Position numbers and translations under genes: made by a program. A DNA stretch of 64,000 nucleotides from Sinorhizobium sp. 6-70 (GTDB lineage Bacteria; Pseudomonadota; Alphaproteobacteria; Rhizobiales; Rhizobiaceae), in contig NZ_JASKLS010000010.1 in the NCBI RefSeq assembly GCF_030124375.1, positions 186,001-250,000 of the forward strand, in the 5' to 3' direction. Position 1 is the first letter of the stretch. Each line of letters opens with the position of its first letter. Positions 26,611 to 35,262 of this stretch are shown here, one piece after another. The notes below the pieces were generated by a model, which saw only the letters and a list, made by a program, of their open reading frames with translations, was not told the DNA's origin and made no database searches.

Positions 26611-27807
26611 TTAGCTCGCCTTGGAGACCCTCGCTGGCGCACATCGTTCGGTGATGTCGGCGAGGAATGCTTCGATGTCGGCTTTGAGGTCGCCGAGATC
26701 TTCCAAGCCGATGCTGATCCTCAAGACCAGATCTTCTCCGTCCCACTGGCTGGCGCTGCGATTCTGCTTGACCGGCATGGGCGCGATGAGACTGCGGGTT
26801 CCTCCCCATGAGGCACCAATGGCAAACGTGCGCAGGACGTCGAGGGCAACAGCCGCATGCTTGGTCGCTTCGGGCTTCAGCACAACGCTGAAAACCCCGC
26901 TTGCGCCAAGGAAGTCACGCTTCCAGATGTCATGTCCGGGAAAATCCAGCAGCGAGGGATACAACACCCGATCGACCAGTGGATGCTGCTGGATCAGGGC
27001 GATAATCTCGGCAGCACCAGCAGCAGCATGCTTGAGGCGCACCCCAAGCGTCTCCATGCCTCGCAGCACAAGCGTGGCATCGTCGGGCGAAACACCTATG
27101 CCGAGGCGACCGAGGGTCGCGCGAAGGGGAAGGATATGTTCCTCTGCGCGTACCGTAATCGACCCCATCAGCACATCGGAGTGGCCGGAGACATATTTGG
27201 TCAGGGCTTCGGTGACGATGTCGGCGCCGAGTGTGAGCGGTTTATAGTTGAGCGGCGTCGCCCAGGTATTGTCGCAGCCGACAAGAGCGCCATGGCGATG
27301 AGCAATATCCGCGATCTTCGGCAGATCCTGGATCTCCATCGTCGTGGAGCCAGGGGATTCACACCAGACAATCTTGGTGCGAGCGTCGATTTGCTTCTCG
27401 AGATCTTCGACGGCGACCGGGTCATAGTAGGCGATCTCGACTCCGAAGCGCGCGAGGTCGCGGTTGGCGAAGTCGCGAACCGGCGGATAAGAGTTGTCGG
27501 CAATCAGGACCTTGTCGCCAGAGCTCAGGAACGACAGCATGGCAACCGAATTCGAAGCTTGCCCGGATGGCACCAGGAAAGTCCGTGCACCCTGCTCGAG
27601 CGCAGTCAGTTTTGCTTCCAGGGTCCGTGTCGTCGGTGTCCCATAGAGACCATATGTGTAGCCTTGGTGACCCCGCTCGCCGCGCGTCCTGTAGGCTTCG
27701 GCATTCTTGAATACGATCGTGGATCCACGATAGGTCGCCGCGCCGAGCGCCTCGAAACCGTCCATATCGACATCGGGCGTGACCACGCACTGGGTGAGAT
27801 CTTTCAT
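26611..27807 (-). CDS. metC: PLP-dependent cystathionine beta-lyase (MetC-like)
   Basis: A 398-residue Cys/Met-metabolism PLP enzyme that should split C-S bonds of cystathionine, cystine or related amino acids to pyruvate, ammonia and a thiol. Visible elements are GYTYGLYGTPTTRTLEAKL, GQASNSVAMLSFLSSGDKVL, YYDP, SPGSTTMEIQDL, and the PLP lysine in EALTKYVSGHSDVLMG. ATG 27807 follows GAAGAAGGCAAG. It is first in the operon metC-aapJQMP and divergent from a LysR gene. The link to an amino-acid importer suggests uptake and cleavage of a sulfur amino acid; the substrate is inferred. Confidence 0.88.
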   Translation of the reverse strand: MKDLTQCVVTPDVDMDGFEALGAATYRGSTIVFKNAEAYRTRGERGHQGYTYGLYGTPTTRTLEAKLTALEQGARTFLVPSGQASNSVAMLSFLSSGDKVLIADNSYPPVRDFANRDLARFGVEIAYYDPVAVEDLEKQIDARTKIVWCESPGSTTMEIQDLPKIADIAHRHGALVGCDNTWATPLNYKPLTLGADIVTEALTKYVSGHSDVLMGSITVRAEEHILPLRATLGRLGIGVSPDDATLVLRGMETLGVRLKHAAAGAAEIIALIQQHPLVDRVLYPSLLDFPGHDIWKRDFLGASGVFSVVLKPEATKHAAVALDVLRTFAIGASWGGTRSLIAPMPVKQNRSASQWDGEDLVLRISIGLEDLGDLKADIEAFLADITERCAPARVSKAS

Positions 27808-27885
27808 CTTGCCTTCTTCCCAAGGTTATTTCTTTGAGCGGATTAAACATGGAGGTGTCCATTCCGTCCAATATCAATATGATGA

Positions 27886-27912
27886 AACCTTATTCGCCGA
27901 GGTTATAAGGTT
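27886..27912. promoter_or_regulatory. LysR-type operator dyad
   Basis: AACCTTAT (27886-27893) and ATAAGGTT (27905-27912) form a perfect 8-bp dyad with an 11-base spacer, so the T-N11-A core of LysR-family sites is present. It ends 7 bases before the LysR ATG at 27920 and its right arm contains the AAGG ribosome site, so binding would block lysR expression. It also lies in the divergent promoter region of metC. Confidence 0.7.
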
Positions 27913-27919
27913 GCTTGCC

Positions 27920-28807
27920 ATGAACATTCGCCAGATCGAGGTCTTTTACGCAGTGATGACCAACGCCACTGCTTCGCGCGCAGCCGAAGTGCTTCGCATC
28001 TCGCAGCCTGCGGTGAGCAAGGCGATCCAAGAGCTTGAGCGCGATATTGGTTTCGCTCTTTTCCGCAGGGAGAAAGGCAGGATGTTTCCGACCGCCGAAG
28101 GACAAATGTTCTTCCGTGAGGTCGAAGGCTCGTTCTCAGGTCTGGTCCACCTCAAGAGTGCAGCGGCCCGTATTCGCGATTTCGGATCCGGCGAGATCCG
28201 GGTCGCCAGCCTCTCCGCCCTGAGCACGAACGTGATGCCACGTGCGCTGCGTGGCTTCCAGGCAAAACATCCTAACGTCGCGATCACCTTCCAGGCACAG
28301 ATGTCTTCCGTTGTGAAAGACCTTGTGGCCAGTGGTCAGTTCGATGTCGGGCTTGCAGCCGATGAAATCGATGTTGCGGGCGTCGACGCCCGCCCGTTCG
28401 CGCGCTACCAGGCGGCAATCGCCGTGCCTTCGGGGCATCGGTTGGAATCAAACGACGTCATCCGCCCGCGCGATATCGATGGCGAAGCGTTCATCGCGCT
28501 GTCGCCCGAAGACACCACACGGCGATCGGCCGAATCGATCTTCCTCAACGAAAATATCAAACCCAAGATGGTTCTTGAGACACCGTACTCCACGACCGTC
28601 TGCGCCATGGTGCAGGCTGGCATAGGGATCGGAATGGTCAATCCCATGACCGCGGAGCCGTTCGTCGGCCGAGGCCTTTCCATTCGGGCATTCGAGCCCG
28701 CCGTCTATTTCAAAACGTTACTGCTCTTGCCGCCCAATCGGCAGCCCTCTCGGATCGTCTCCGATTTCGTCGAGGAGGTGATGCGGCACTCGGTCTTTCA
28801 GGACTGA
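27920..28807 (+). CDS. LysR-family transcriptional regulator
   Basis: A 295-residue activator/repressor. The N-terminal winged helix reads MNIRQIEVFYAVMTNATASRA, AEVLRISQPAVSKAIQELE, then LFRREKGRMFPTAEG; the remainder is a two-lobed substrate-binding domain. ATG 27920 gives the standard LysR N-terminus; the longer open frame upstream has no ribosome site. It is divergent from metC-aapJQMP, with 112 bases between the starts, and is the likely regulator of that operon. Co-inducer is unknown; a sulfur amino acid is a fair guess from context. Confidence 0.9.
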   Translation: MNIRQIEVFYAVMTNATASRAAEVLRISQPAVSKAIQELERDIGFALFRREKGRMFPTAEGQMFFREVEGSFSGLVHLKSAAARIRDFGSGEIRVASLSALSTNVMPRALRGFQAKHPNVAITFQAQMSSVVKDLVASGQFDVGLAADEIDVAGVDARPFARYQAAIAVPSGHRLESNDVIRPRDIDGEAFIALSPEDTTRRSAESIFLNENIKPKMVLETPYSTTVCAMVQAGIGIGMVNPMTAEPFVGRGLSIRAFEPAVYFKTLLLLPPNRQPSRIVSDFVEEVMRHSVFQD

Positions 28808-28847
28808 CGATTCGCTCGTCGAGAAAACCGGGGTTTCCTGCCCGGCT

Positions 28848-29015
28848 TCACTCAACGGTGCGAAAGCAGGTCGCGAGTTCGCCATTGACATCAACAATCA
28901 GACCGCGCGAGCGGCGGTGATAGGAGTACCGTGTCGGCGGCCGCGGCAGCCAAGAGCCGTTCATGGAAACGACGTAACCGTTCACCGCACTGTACGGAGT
29001 GACATAGTCCACCAT
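28848..29015 (-). CDS. Possible 55-residue hypothetical protein or gene fragment
   Basis: ATG 29015 to 28848 encodes MVDYVTPYSAVNGYVVSMNG and then SWLPRPPTRYSYHRRSRGL and IVDVNGELATCFRTVE. The start codon and GGCAGG ribosome site lie within a strong hairpin (29011-29047). I do not recognise the sequence; it may be the C-terminal remnant of a larger exported protein. It lies between lysR and the diflavin reductase gene. Confidence 0.4.
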   Translation of the reverse strand: MVDYVTPYSAVNGYVVSMNGSWLPRPPTRYSYHRRSRGLIVDVNGELATCFRTVE

Positions 29016-29047
29016 TGCCTGCCGCGGTTGCGCCGGCAGGCAATGGT
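29011..29047. other. 14-bp perfect inverted repeat
   Basis: ACCATTGCCTGCCG (29011-29024) pairs with CGGCAGGCAATGGT (29034-29047) around a 9-base loop. It lies 37 bases after the stop of the diflavin reductase gene on the minus strand and overlaps the start of the 55-residue frame. No T-run follows either way. It may be a terminator-like or stability hairpin, or may hide a start codon. Confidence 0.6.
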
Positions 29048-29083
29048 AATCGTTTGTCGGGCCAGCATGCTGGTGCAACCGGC

Positions 29084-30634
29084 TCAGTAGAGTTCCTTGT
29101 GCATCCGCTGGTTTTGGACCATGTCCTGCAGGAACTGATCGGCCGTCTCGGGCGAGAGTCCGCCGACAGAGGAGGCGATGTCGCAAACGACTTCGTCAAT
29201 CGATCGATCAAGGTTAGTCTTGTTGCCACACACATATATGTGAGCACCCTCGCCGAGGAGCCGCCAGATATGGTCGCCATTGTCCTTCAAGGCATGTTGA
29301 ACATAGTAGGGTTCGGCTCTGTCACGAGAAAACGCGGTGATGAGCCGCCCGACAACGTCGGTCTTCTCCCATTTTCTAATCCTCTCCTCGTAGAGGAAAT
29401 CTGACGAACGATAGCGGTCACCGAAAACAAGGCATGTGGGTGCCGAACGAGCACTACGCCCCGCCTGTTCGAGCAATCCCATGAATGGCCCGATTCCTGT
29501 GCCTGTGCCTACCAGTATCAGTGGGTAATCCGAAGCCGCAGACAGATGGAACCTCGGATTTGCGCGCACGAATATCGGTACCGCGCCGGTAGTCCTCTCC
29601 AGATAGCCCGTGGCGGTCCCTCTGCGCTTCCGTCCAAGTTTATCGTAGCTCACGTCTCTGACGCACAGGTCGATATAGTCCGGATTGCCATGCGATGCGA
29701 TCGAGTACGCTCGCGGTTGAATTGTCGGCAGCAGTGCGGCAACCTCGACCGCCGGTGCTGCCGCTGGACTGGCGAAATCCTGAAGGAGATCGAGCAGATC
29801 ACGGCCGTGAAGATATTCGTCCAGCGCCCTCTTGTTTGCGATCTTCAGCAGATCCTTCAGTGCCTCACTCTCCGTCAGCTTCGCAAACTGACGCAGGAAA
29901 GACTTACCAATGATCCTGAGCTCCTTTGACGCGAAATATTCGATGACGGCGTCCTCATCGAACCATTCTGCCAGCCCAGACAGTAGCTTGGGGTCGTTCT
30001 CCGGTACAAGATAGAGGTTGTCCCCCGCACGGTAGTTTATGCCGCTTCCGGCGATGTCGAAACGATAGTGCCAGGCGTGTGGAGCTGCGCCGTTCAACTT
30101 GTACCTTTCGATGATTGGTGCCGCGAACGCGTTGTTTTCTCCGTATGATCTAACTTTCAAGTCCAGCGAAAGACCCGCCTCGTCATTGCCTTGAAGTACG
30201 GCGAGAAGTACCGAACGCCAGATTTCAAAGAAGGCGTCAAAATCCGTGTCTGCGTCCACTCGGTTGACGAACGGGCTTGCGCCGATTTCTTGAAGTGCAG
30301 CATCCAAGCCTTTGGTAAAGCCGCAGAAATTGGGGTATGCGACGTCTCCAATGCCGAAGATGGCATATCGTAAGCCGCGCATATCCGATGCACTTTTCAG
30401 TCGTTCCTGGAAGCCCTCCGCGTTGGCGGGGGGCTCTCCATCTCCAAACGAGCTTGATATTATTACCAGCCGATCTTGGTGGTCAAAACTGGCTAGGTCG
30501 AACTCTGCAAGGGGATTTGCTGATGGGTTAAACTGTGCAAATTCCGGGTCAAGAGCGAGCCTCTCGGCAAGTCTTCGAGCGTTGCCGGTCTCGGACCCGA
30601 ATCCGATCACAAGCCGCCTTCCATATGATGACAT
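29084..30634 (-). CDS. NADPH-dependent diflavin oxidoreductase (CysJ-like)
   Basis: A 516-residue electron-transfer enzyme. Residues 1-150 form a flavodoxin domain (IGFGSETGNARRLAERLA, SSSFGDGEPPANAEGF, FGIGDVAYPNFCGF). The FAD domain follows, with RAYSIASHG and GTATGYLER, then the NADPH domain with LVGTGTGIGPFMGLLEQA, CLVFGDRYRSSDFLYEE and IYVCGNKTNL. The layout is that of CysJ or cytochrome P450 reductase, passing electrons from NADPH via FAD and FMN. Neither cysI nor a P450 is adjacent; a PAS protein gene lies 14 bases upstream in the same operon. The electron acceptor is therefore open. Confidence 0.85.
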   Translation of the reverse strand: MSSYGRRLVIGFGSETGNARRLAERLALDPEFAQFNPSANPLAEFDLASFDHQDRLVIISSSFGDGEPPANAEGFQERLKSASDMRGLRYAIFGIGDVAYPNFCGFTKGLDAALQEIGASPFVNRVDADTDFDAFFEIWRSVLLAVLQGNDEAGLSLDLKVRSYGENNAFAAPIIERYKLNGAAPHAWHYRFDIAGSGINYRAGDNLYLVPENDPKLLSGLAEWFDEDAVIEYFASKELRIIGKSFLRQFAKLTESEALKDLLKIANKRALDEYLHGRDLLDLLQDFASPAAAPAVEVAALLPTIQPRAYSIASHGNPDYIDLCVRDVSYDKLGRKRRGTATGYLERTTGAVPIFVRANPRFHLSAASDYPLILVGTGTGIGPFMGLLEQAGRSARSAPTCLVFGDRYRSSDFLYEERIRKWEKTDVVGRLITAFSRDRAEPYYVQHALKDNGDHIWRLLGEGAHIYVCGNKTNLDRSIDEVVCDIASSVGGLSPETADQFLQDMVQNQRMHKELY

Positions 30635-30648
30635 GATCGCTCACCGCT

Positions 30649-31071
30649 TCAGTTGGCGTAGTATTCGTCGTAAAGTTCTTTCGACGTCTCCAACTGGTCG
30701 AAGTCCACCATGAGATCATTGATGACACGCCGGATGCTAATGTATTCGACGATCTTGCCATCATGATCGAGCACCGGCTGAACAGTAGTGTCGACGACAT
30801 AGAGCCCGCCGCCCTTGCCCACGTTCGGAAAAGCGCCGCTCCAAGTCTTTCCGTCCTTGATAGTCTGCCAAAGTTCTTTGTAGACGCTCTTCGGCACATC
30901 GGGATGGCGAACGATGTTGTGCGGCTTGCCAATCAGCTCATCGCGGGTGTAGCCGGTCAGTTCGCAAAATAGGTCGTTAACGTAGGTGATGTTACCCTGA
31001 AGGTCTGTGGTCGAAATGACCATAACCTTGTCGAGGGCTTTGAGAACCTTTGCGTTGAATTCATTTTCCAT
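30649..31071 (-). CDS. PAS-domain protein of the Aer/flavin-binding type
   Basis: A 140-residue stand-alone PAS domain. The sequence ISTTDLQGNITYVNDLFCEL, TGYTRDELIGKPHNIVRHPD, VPKSVYKELWQTIKDGKTW and SGAFPNVGKGGGLYVV is very close to the FAD-binding PAS of aerotaxis receptors (N...RHPDMP...W). No kinase, HAMP or methyl-accepting region follows, so it must act through a partner. ATG 31071 has AAAGGTGTTAACCC upstream. Its operon partner is the diflavin reductase 14 bases downstream, which could reduce the PAS flavin; this is inference. Confidence 0.82.
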   Translation of the reverse strand: MENEFNAKVLKALDKVMVISTTDLQGNITYVNDLFCELTGYTRDELIGKPHNIVRHPDVPKSVYKELWQTIKDGKTWSGAFPNVGKGGGLYVVDTTVQPVLDHDGKIVEYISIRRVINDLMVDFDQLETSKELYDEYYAN

Positions 31072-31074
31072 GGG

Positions 31075-31368
31075 TTAACACCTTTCTACGAATGGCTGTT
31101 TGGTCGCAGGTTCTCCTCCTCGTGGAGGGTTATAGGTCGCGGCCAAAAAGATGTAAATTAAATGCATGTTATTGCGACCGGATGCCGCGGCGCGTGAGCC
31201 ATACAGGTTGGCCAAGATGGGCAGGCCGGCATTCAGTCGCTCTTTCGCTGCGACCGTCGCCGTGTTCTTGCCGGTGTAGCCGAATGCACACGCGCCGCGC
31301 TCGCTGTACTGGTCCTCCGCGAACCGGATTTCCTGATCCTCGACGAACCGACCATTAATCTTCGGCAT
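31075..31368 (-). CDS. Possible small hypothetical protein
   Basis: From ATG 31368 the frame reads MPKINGRFVEDQEIRFAEDQ, YSERGACAFGYTGKN and AKERLNAGLPILANLYGSR, ending at 31075, just before the PAS gene. The first ~60 residues look protein-like, the C-terminal part less so. The frame is open upstream to 31437. I recognise no family. It may be a decayed gene whose end lies in the PAS leader. Confidence 0.3.
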   Translation of the reverse strand: MPKINGRFVEDQEIRFAEDQYSERGACAFGYTGKNTATVAAKERLNAGLPILANLYGSRAAASGRNNMHLIYIFLAATYNPPRGGEPATKQPFVERC

Positions 31369-31564
31369 TAGGTAGCAAAAACCACCAGACCCGAAATATG
31401 ACGAATTGCTTCCGGGGCCGATCCGCGCCTGGCACAACGTCGCGGCGCGGCAGCCATGATCCTTGCAAGACGCCCGAGACGGGCGTTATCGGGCTGACGA
31501 CACGGGCGCCGCTGCGACGTCGCGTGTCGTGGAATTTACGCCGCGCTAGGTGGACGCAGGATCG

Positions 31565-34363
31565 TCATGACCCTCGACCCATCAAGGCGGATGCATAGGC
31601 GATGAAGCCTTGGAAATCCTCCTTGAATGACTCCGGATCGGCATCGGGGGTGAGCTTGCGTAGCGGCACCGGGCTGAAGGGTGCCTCGGTCCTCCTGTTT
31701 TGGCTGTTCGCGGTGTCATTCAGCGTTGACCACAGATCCCCGTAATCGGAGTCCGGGCGCGCCTGGTCGAGCCGGAGCAGGTCCCGCAAATCGTTTGCGG
31801 CCGACACGCGCCCCGACATGATCGGCGGACGCGGTCCGCAGAACCGCCTGAGGATTGTCGCCGGGATCGTGGCGTGTTCGTAGACGGTCCTCGACACGTT
31901 CACCCCGCCCTCACCGCGTGGGATCAAAGGCGACACAATGATCGCGGGCACACGCGGTCCGAGCCGGCTGATCCCATTGGACAGCGCCGGGATCGGCCGG
32001 GTCGTGACGGTCCCATCGCTCCCCCTGACCTCCACCTGGTCAGGCGGGAAGAGATGGTCGTAGAAGCCGCCGTGCTCGTCATAGGTGATGATGAGCATCG
32101 ACTTGTGCCACTGGCGGAAGCCCGTCGACAACACTGGACCGTTCATCATCGCCCGCACGATGCGCGCGACCAACCGCTGGCCATTGTGCATGTCTGCGGG
32201 CGCATGATCGTCGTTCCCATCGGGAAGCTCGATGTAGTTGGGCTCGATCACCGAGACACTTGGCAGGGTTCCTTCGCGCGCCATTGTCTCGAACCCCTGC
32301 ACGGGGTCTTCGAATCCGACGATGTTAACTTTGTCGAATGCGAAGTTGCGGTAGAGCCGCACGAAGCTGTAGCCATGCTCGAATATTTTCCACGAGACCC
32401 CGTTCCTGGTCAGGTGGTCGAAGAAGGTCAGCCGCTCCGACGGGGCGTAACCCTTGAAGTCGGAGTTCTCCTCCTCGGGAAGGCTATGCCGGTCGCGGTT
32501 GAGGTCGCCGCTCAGCATGACGTGCCGGTTCGGCAGCGTACCGCCGATATGGGAGCCGAACCAGTGGTCGCAGATGGCGAATTCCCGAGACAGCGCCGCG
32601 TAGACCGGCAGTTCCCCGGATCCGTAATAGTTCATGATGCGCTGGAGGGACTCTTCCGTGGCGTGCGCGCCCAGACGTTGCGCGAAGTTGGCCACGAAGG
32701 ACTTCATGCCCCCGGACATCTGCGAACTCACGCAGTCGCGGCTGTGGCAGGGATTGTCGATCTCAAACGGCCATGAGGTGTCGTTCGTCAGCGTGCTCCG
32801 GAACCTCACCGGGTCGGCGATGGGGCTGAACCGATACTCGTTGACATCCCGATCACCCTCGCTTGCCAGTCCCTCTACGTCTTGAATCCCAAGATCGCCC
32901 AGACCGTCGCGGCTGAGATAGCCGAACACCTGATCGAAGGATCGGTTCTCCTGCATCAGCACGACGATATGGTCGATCTTCGCTAGTTCACCTGGGTCCA
33001 CTATGGGAGGTCGCCTGATGATGCCCCCAGGCAATGGCGGATCCGCCCATTTCTCGTCAACAGCGGTGGCGAAGAGGTCGGGCAAGCCTTGTGGGCTGCC
33101 GCCTATCGGACCGCCCCCACTCATCTCGATCGGCACTGCGATCGGCTTGCCCACGTGCCAGAAGACCATCTCGTCCGTCGCCTCGTCGTACTCGATCTCG
33201 GCAAGTTCGTAGTGGCCGACGAGCCATGGCCTGATGTACTCGTCGAAATGGTTAAGCTTACCCTTTACCTCTTCCTCTTCATCTTTCCATTGCGCCATGT
33301 ACAAGGACCTCTCCACGCCGTCCTTGATCTTCTTCCCAAGTTCGATCTCAATCCCCACCACCTCGACCTTGTCTGGTATGCTGTCCGGCAAAAGCAGAAC
33401 CGGGACATAGATCAGGCGACCGCTCGTGGCGCGGAGTTGCAGCCTGAGTTCCCCCCACAGTTCTTCCGGTAGTGTGATATCGGGCAGATGGTCCAGAACG
33501 ATATCGCGGGACCCGGGGTAGACAAAATCAATCCGCAGGGAAATGTAGGGCACCTTCAGAGAGGTCGTGGCCGGCGGAATGATCGGGTCCTGGGCCCAAC
33601 CGGCATCCAATTTGAAGTTTCTGGCATCGATTGTAGGTAGGCTCGTGACGACTGATGGCAGGGGCAGGGGGATCGTCTTTTCCCGTTCCAGGTCGTAGAG
33701 GAGGCTTAGCTTCCTGTCCAACCGATATTGGACCACCCTGGCCTCGACCTGGAGCATTTCAAAGTACTTAGCCTTGTTCCAATTCTCCTCGAATCCGCGC
33801 TTCCAGAAGGCTAAGGGGGCGCGGTAACTGACCAGGGGCAGGACACTGGGATACTGCGCGTCGATCATGTAGCGGCGTCGGTCGCTCGAGCCGTCAGCCT
33901 GCCGGCTGACCTTCAGCCATAACCCTGCCCCGCCGGGCCAGACCGGCATGTGATGCAAGAGGTTGTTTCCTCCTGTCCGTTGCTGGATCAACTGATCACG
34001 CTGCATCAGCTCGAGAGTGATCTCGGCTGCCGGTCCGCTTCCCCCTCCTAGTGGATCAGGGATGCCGGAATCGTCCTCAAGGGCTGTCCCGTGCAGAACG
34101 GCGCTAGCGCTGAAGCCCGGTGCAATCCATTTGCTTCGGCGCATTTCGTCAAGGTCGCTGATCCGATCCTGACCGACCCTCGCCAATGGCCCGGGCATGA
34201 TACCGCTCGGCGAATGGTCGCCGGGCTGGTCCGTCTCGCCGACCGTGATGCGGCGGATCTTGATGAGCAGCGGGCCCTCGGTCATCGGCGGCAGCCTGAA
34301 TTGCATCGATCCGCCGGAATCCAGGTTTACGAAGGCTTTGTGCATCCGATAGGTGAATGGCAT
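31565..34363 (-). CDS. Large phosphoesterase (phospholipase C/acid phosphatase family) with N-terminal extension
   Basis: A 932-residue protein. The C-terminal half is an alkaline-phosphatase-fold phosphoesterase of the phospholipase C type: IDHIVVLMQENRSFDQVFGY near residue 465, HSRDCVSSQMSGGMKSFV, a DHWFGSHIGGTLPNRHVML stretch, SVIEPNYIELPDGNDDHAPAD, LIITYDEHGGFYDHLFPP, and GPRVPAIIVSPLIPRGEGG. The Glu-Asn, Asp and His residues of the metal site are present. The first ~460 residues match nothing I know. No signal peptide is seen at the start (MPFTYRMHKAFVNLD), although family members are usually exported. GGGAGGC precedes ATG 34363. It is monocistronic. Confidence 0.82.
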   Translation of the reverse strand: MPFTYRMHKAFVNLDSGGSMQFRLPPMTEGPLLIKIRRITVGETDQPGDHSPSGIMPGPLARVGQDRISDLDEMRRSKWIAPGFSASAVLHGTALEDDSGIPDPLGGGSGPAAEITLELMQRDQLIQQRTGGNNLLHHMPVWPGGAGLWLKVSRQADGSSDRRRYMIDAQYPSVLPLVSYRAPLAFWKRGFEENWNKAKYFEMLQVEARVVQYRLDRKLSLLYDLEREKTIPLPLPSVVTSLPTIDARNFKLDAGWAQDPIIPPATTSLKVPYISLRIDFVYPGSRDIVLDHLPDITLPEELWGELRLQLRATSGRLIYVPVLLLPDSIPDKVEVVGIEIELGKKIKDGVERSLYMAQWKDEEEEVKGKLNHFDEYIRPWLVGHYELAEIEYDEATDEMVFWHVGKPIAVPIEMSGGGPIGGSPQGLPDLFATAVDEKWADPPLPGGIIRRPPIVDPGELAKIDHIVVLMQENRSFDQVFGYLSRDGLGDLGIQDVEGLASEGDRDVNEYRFSPIADPVRFRSTLTNDTSWPFEIDNPCHSRDCVSSQMSGGMKSFVANFAQRLGAHATEESLQRIMNYYGSGELPVYAALSREFAICDHWFGSHIGGTLPNRHVMLSGDLNRDRHSLPEEENSDFKGYAPSERLTFFDHLTRNGVSWKIFEHGYSFVRLYRNFAFDKVNIVGFEDPVQGFETMAREGTLPSVSVIEPNYIELPDGNDDHAPADMHNGQRLVARIVRAMMNGPVLSTGFRQWHKSMLIITYDEHGGFYDHLFPPDQVEVRGSDGTVTTRPIPALSNGISRLGPRVPAIIVSPLIPRGEGGVNVSRTVYEHATIPATILRRFCGPRPPIMSGRVSAANDLRDLLRLDQARPDSDYGDLWSTLNDTANSQNRRTEAPFSPVPLRKLTPDADPESFKEDFQGFIAYASALMGRGS

Positions 34364-34625
34364 CGTAGCCTCCCGATGGTGGCTGTTGACTGCCCGTCAT
34401 ATCGGTCCCGGAGCGGTAGGAAAGCGCCCTCACTGGCTGCCGATGCGCACGCTCGCTGCGGGACCCACGCAAAACCAATCCAGGATTTTATACCCCGCGA
34501 CATTATACCATTCAGTGTGTGTGAATTGAAGTCCGCGATATTGGGGCGCGGGCGAATATCAGGGAGGTACTGACATCAAGGCGTATTGGTTCACGGAGGA
34601 GCTCTCATGGGGAGCTCACATTGCC

Positions 34626-34883
34626 TTACTTCACCGTGCGCCTGCCCGTCGATCGCGCATAGCATGACAGGGGGACGCGCAGAAGCATCGGCGCGATGAG
34701 GTTTGATGCCATTGCTGCACCAGCATAGCAGAGCAGGAACACTGCAGGCTTTGTGAGGAATCGCCGCGTCCACCAAGCATGCATTGCGGCGAAAGCTATG
34801 AGGTATGCGAGGCCACCGATCTGCGTGAGTATCGTTAGAAAGACGACGATCGCGATTTCATGCCAATGTGCTATCGCGGTCAT
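34626..34883 (-). pseudogene. Truncated N-terminal fragment of a membrane protein
   Basis: An 85-residue frame from ATG 34883 with two membrane segments (IAIVVFLTILTQIGGLAYL and FLLCYAGAAMASNLIAPML) and then LRVPLSCYARSTGRR. The order TQIGGLAYL...LAPMLLRVPLSC is the beginning of a proteobacterial membrane-protein family that normally continues for another 100 or more residues with a His/Asp-rich domain. That remainder is missing; the frame ends in unrelated sequence at 34626. I read it as a gene cut by rearrangement. Confidence 0.5.
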
Positions 34884-35149
34884 GGCTGAAAACCAAGCAG
34901 CCGTAGAGAACGGCGATGCGACCCGACCGTAATGCCCATCGCCCGGGAATTACGCATCCATTGCCGATAGCCAGAACCTGAGCTCGGGAGACTTCTCCTC
35001 CGCGTTCCGGATGTACCGCTTTTGCCATGAGGCATCGGGGGTGAGAGGCTTCCCGAATATGTCCGGGCGCTTCCAGGCAGACGGTGATCGACCTTCTCAC
35101 CGGCTGGCACGGTAGGGCGATCGTCGACAGCCGTGACCGCGAACTGCTC

Positions 35150-35262
35150 GACACCACCGATGGGATCGTTGAGATGACTAACCACCCGTCTGGTCGTCCG
35201 CGTGAACAGTTGGACGTCGAGTTCCTTTTCAGCGCGTGCACCTGGTTGCTCAAGGCCGGCCG
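35150..35262 (-). pseudogene. Frameshifted LysR DNA-binding-domain remnant
   Basis: On the minus strand one frame reads RPALSNQVHAL (about 35260-35230) and the next frame continues EKELDVQLFTRTTRRV. Together they are the recognition-helix region of a LysR protein. An indel near 35228 separates them, the N-terminal helix and the whole effector domain are absent, and the 3' side touches the end of the malic enzyme gene. The rest of 34884-35249 shows no gene. Confidence 0.55.
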
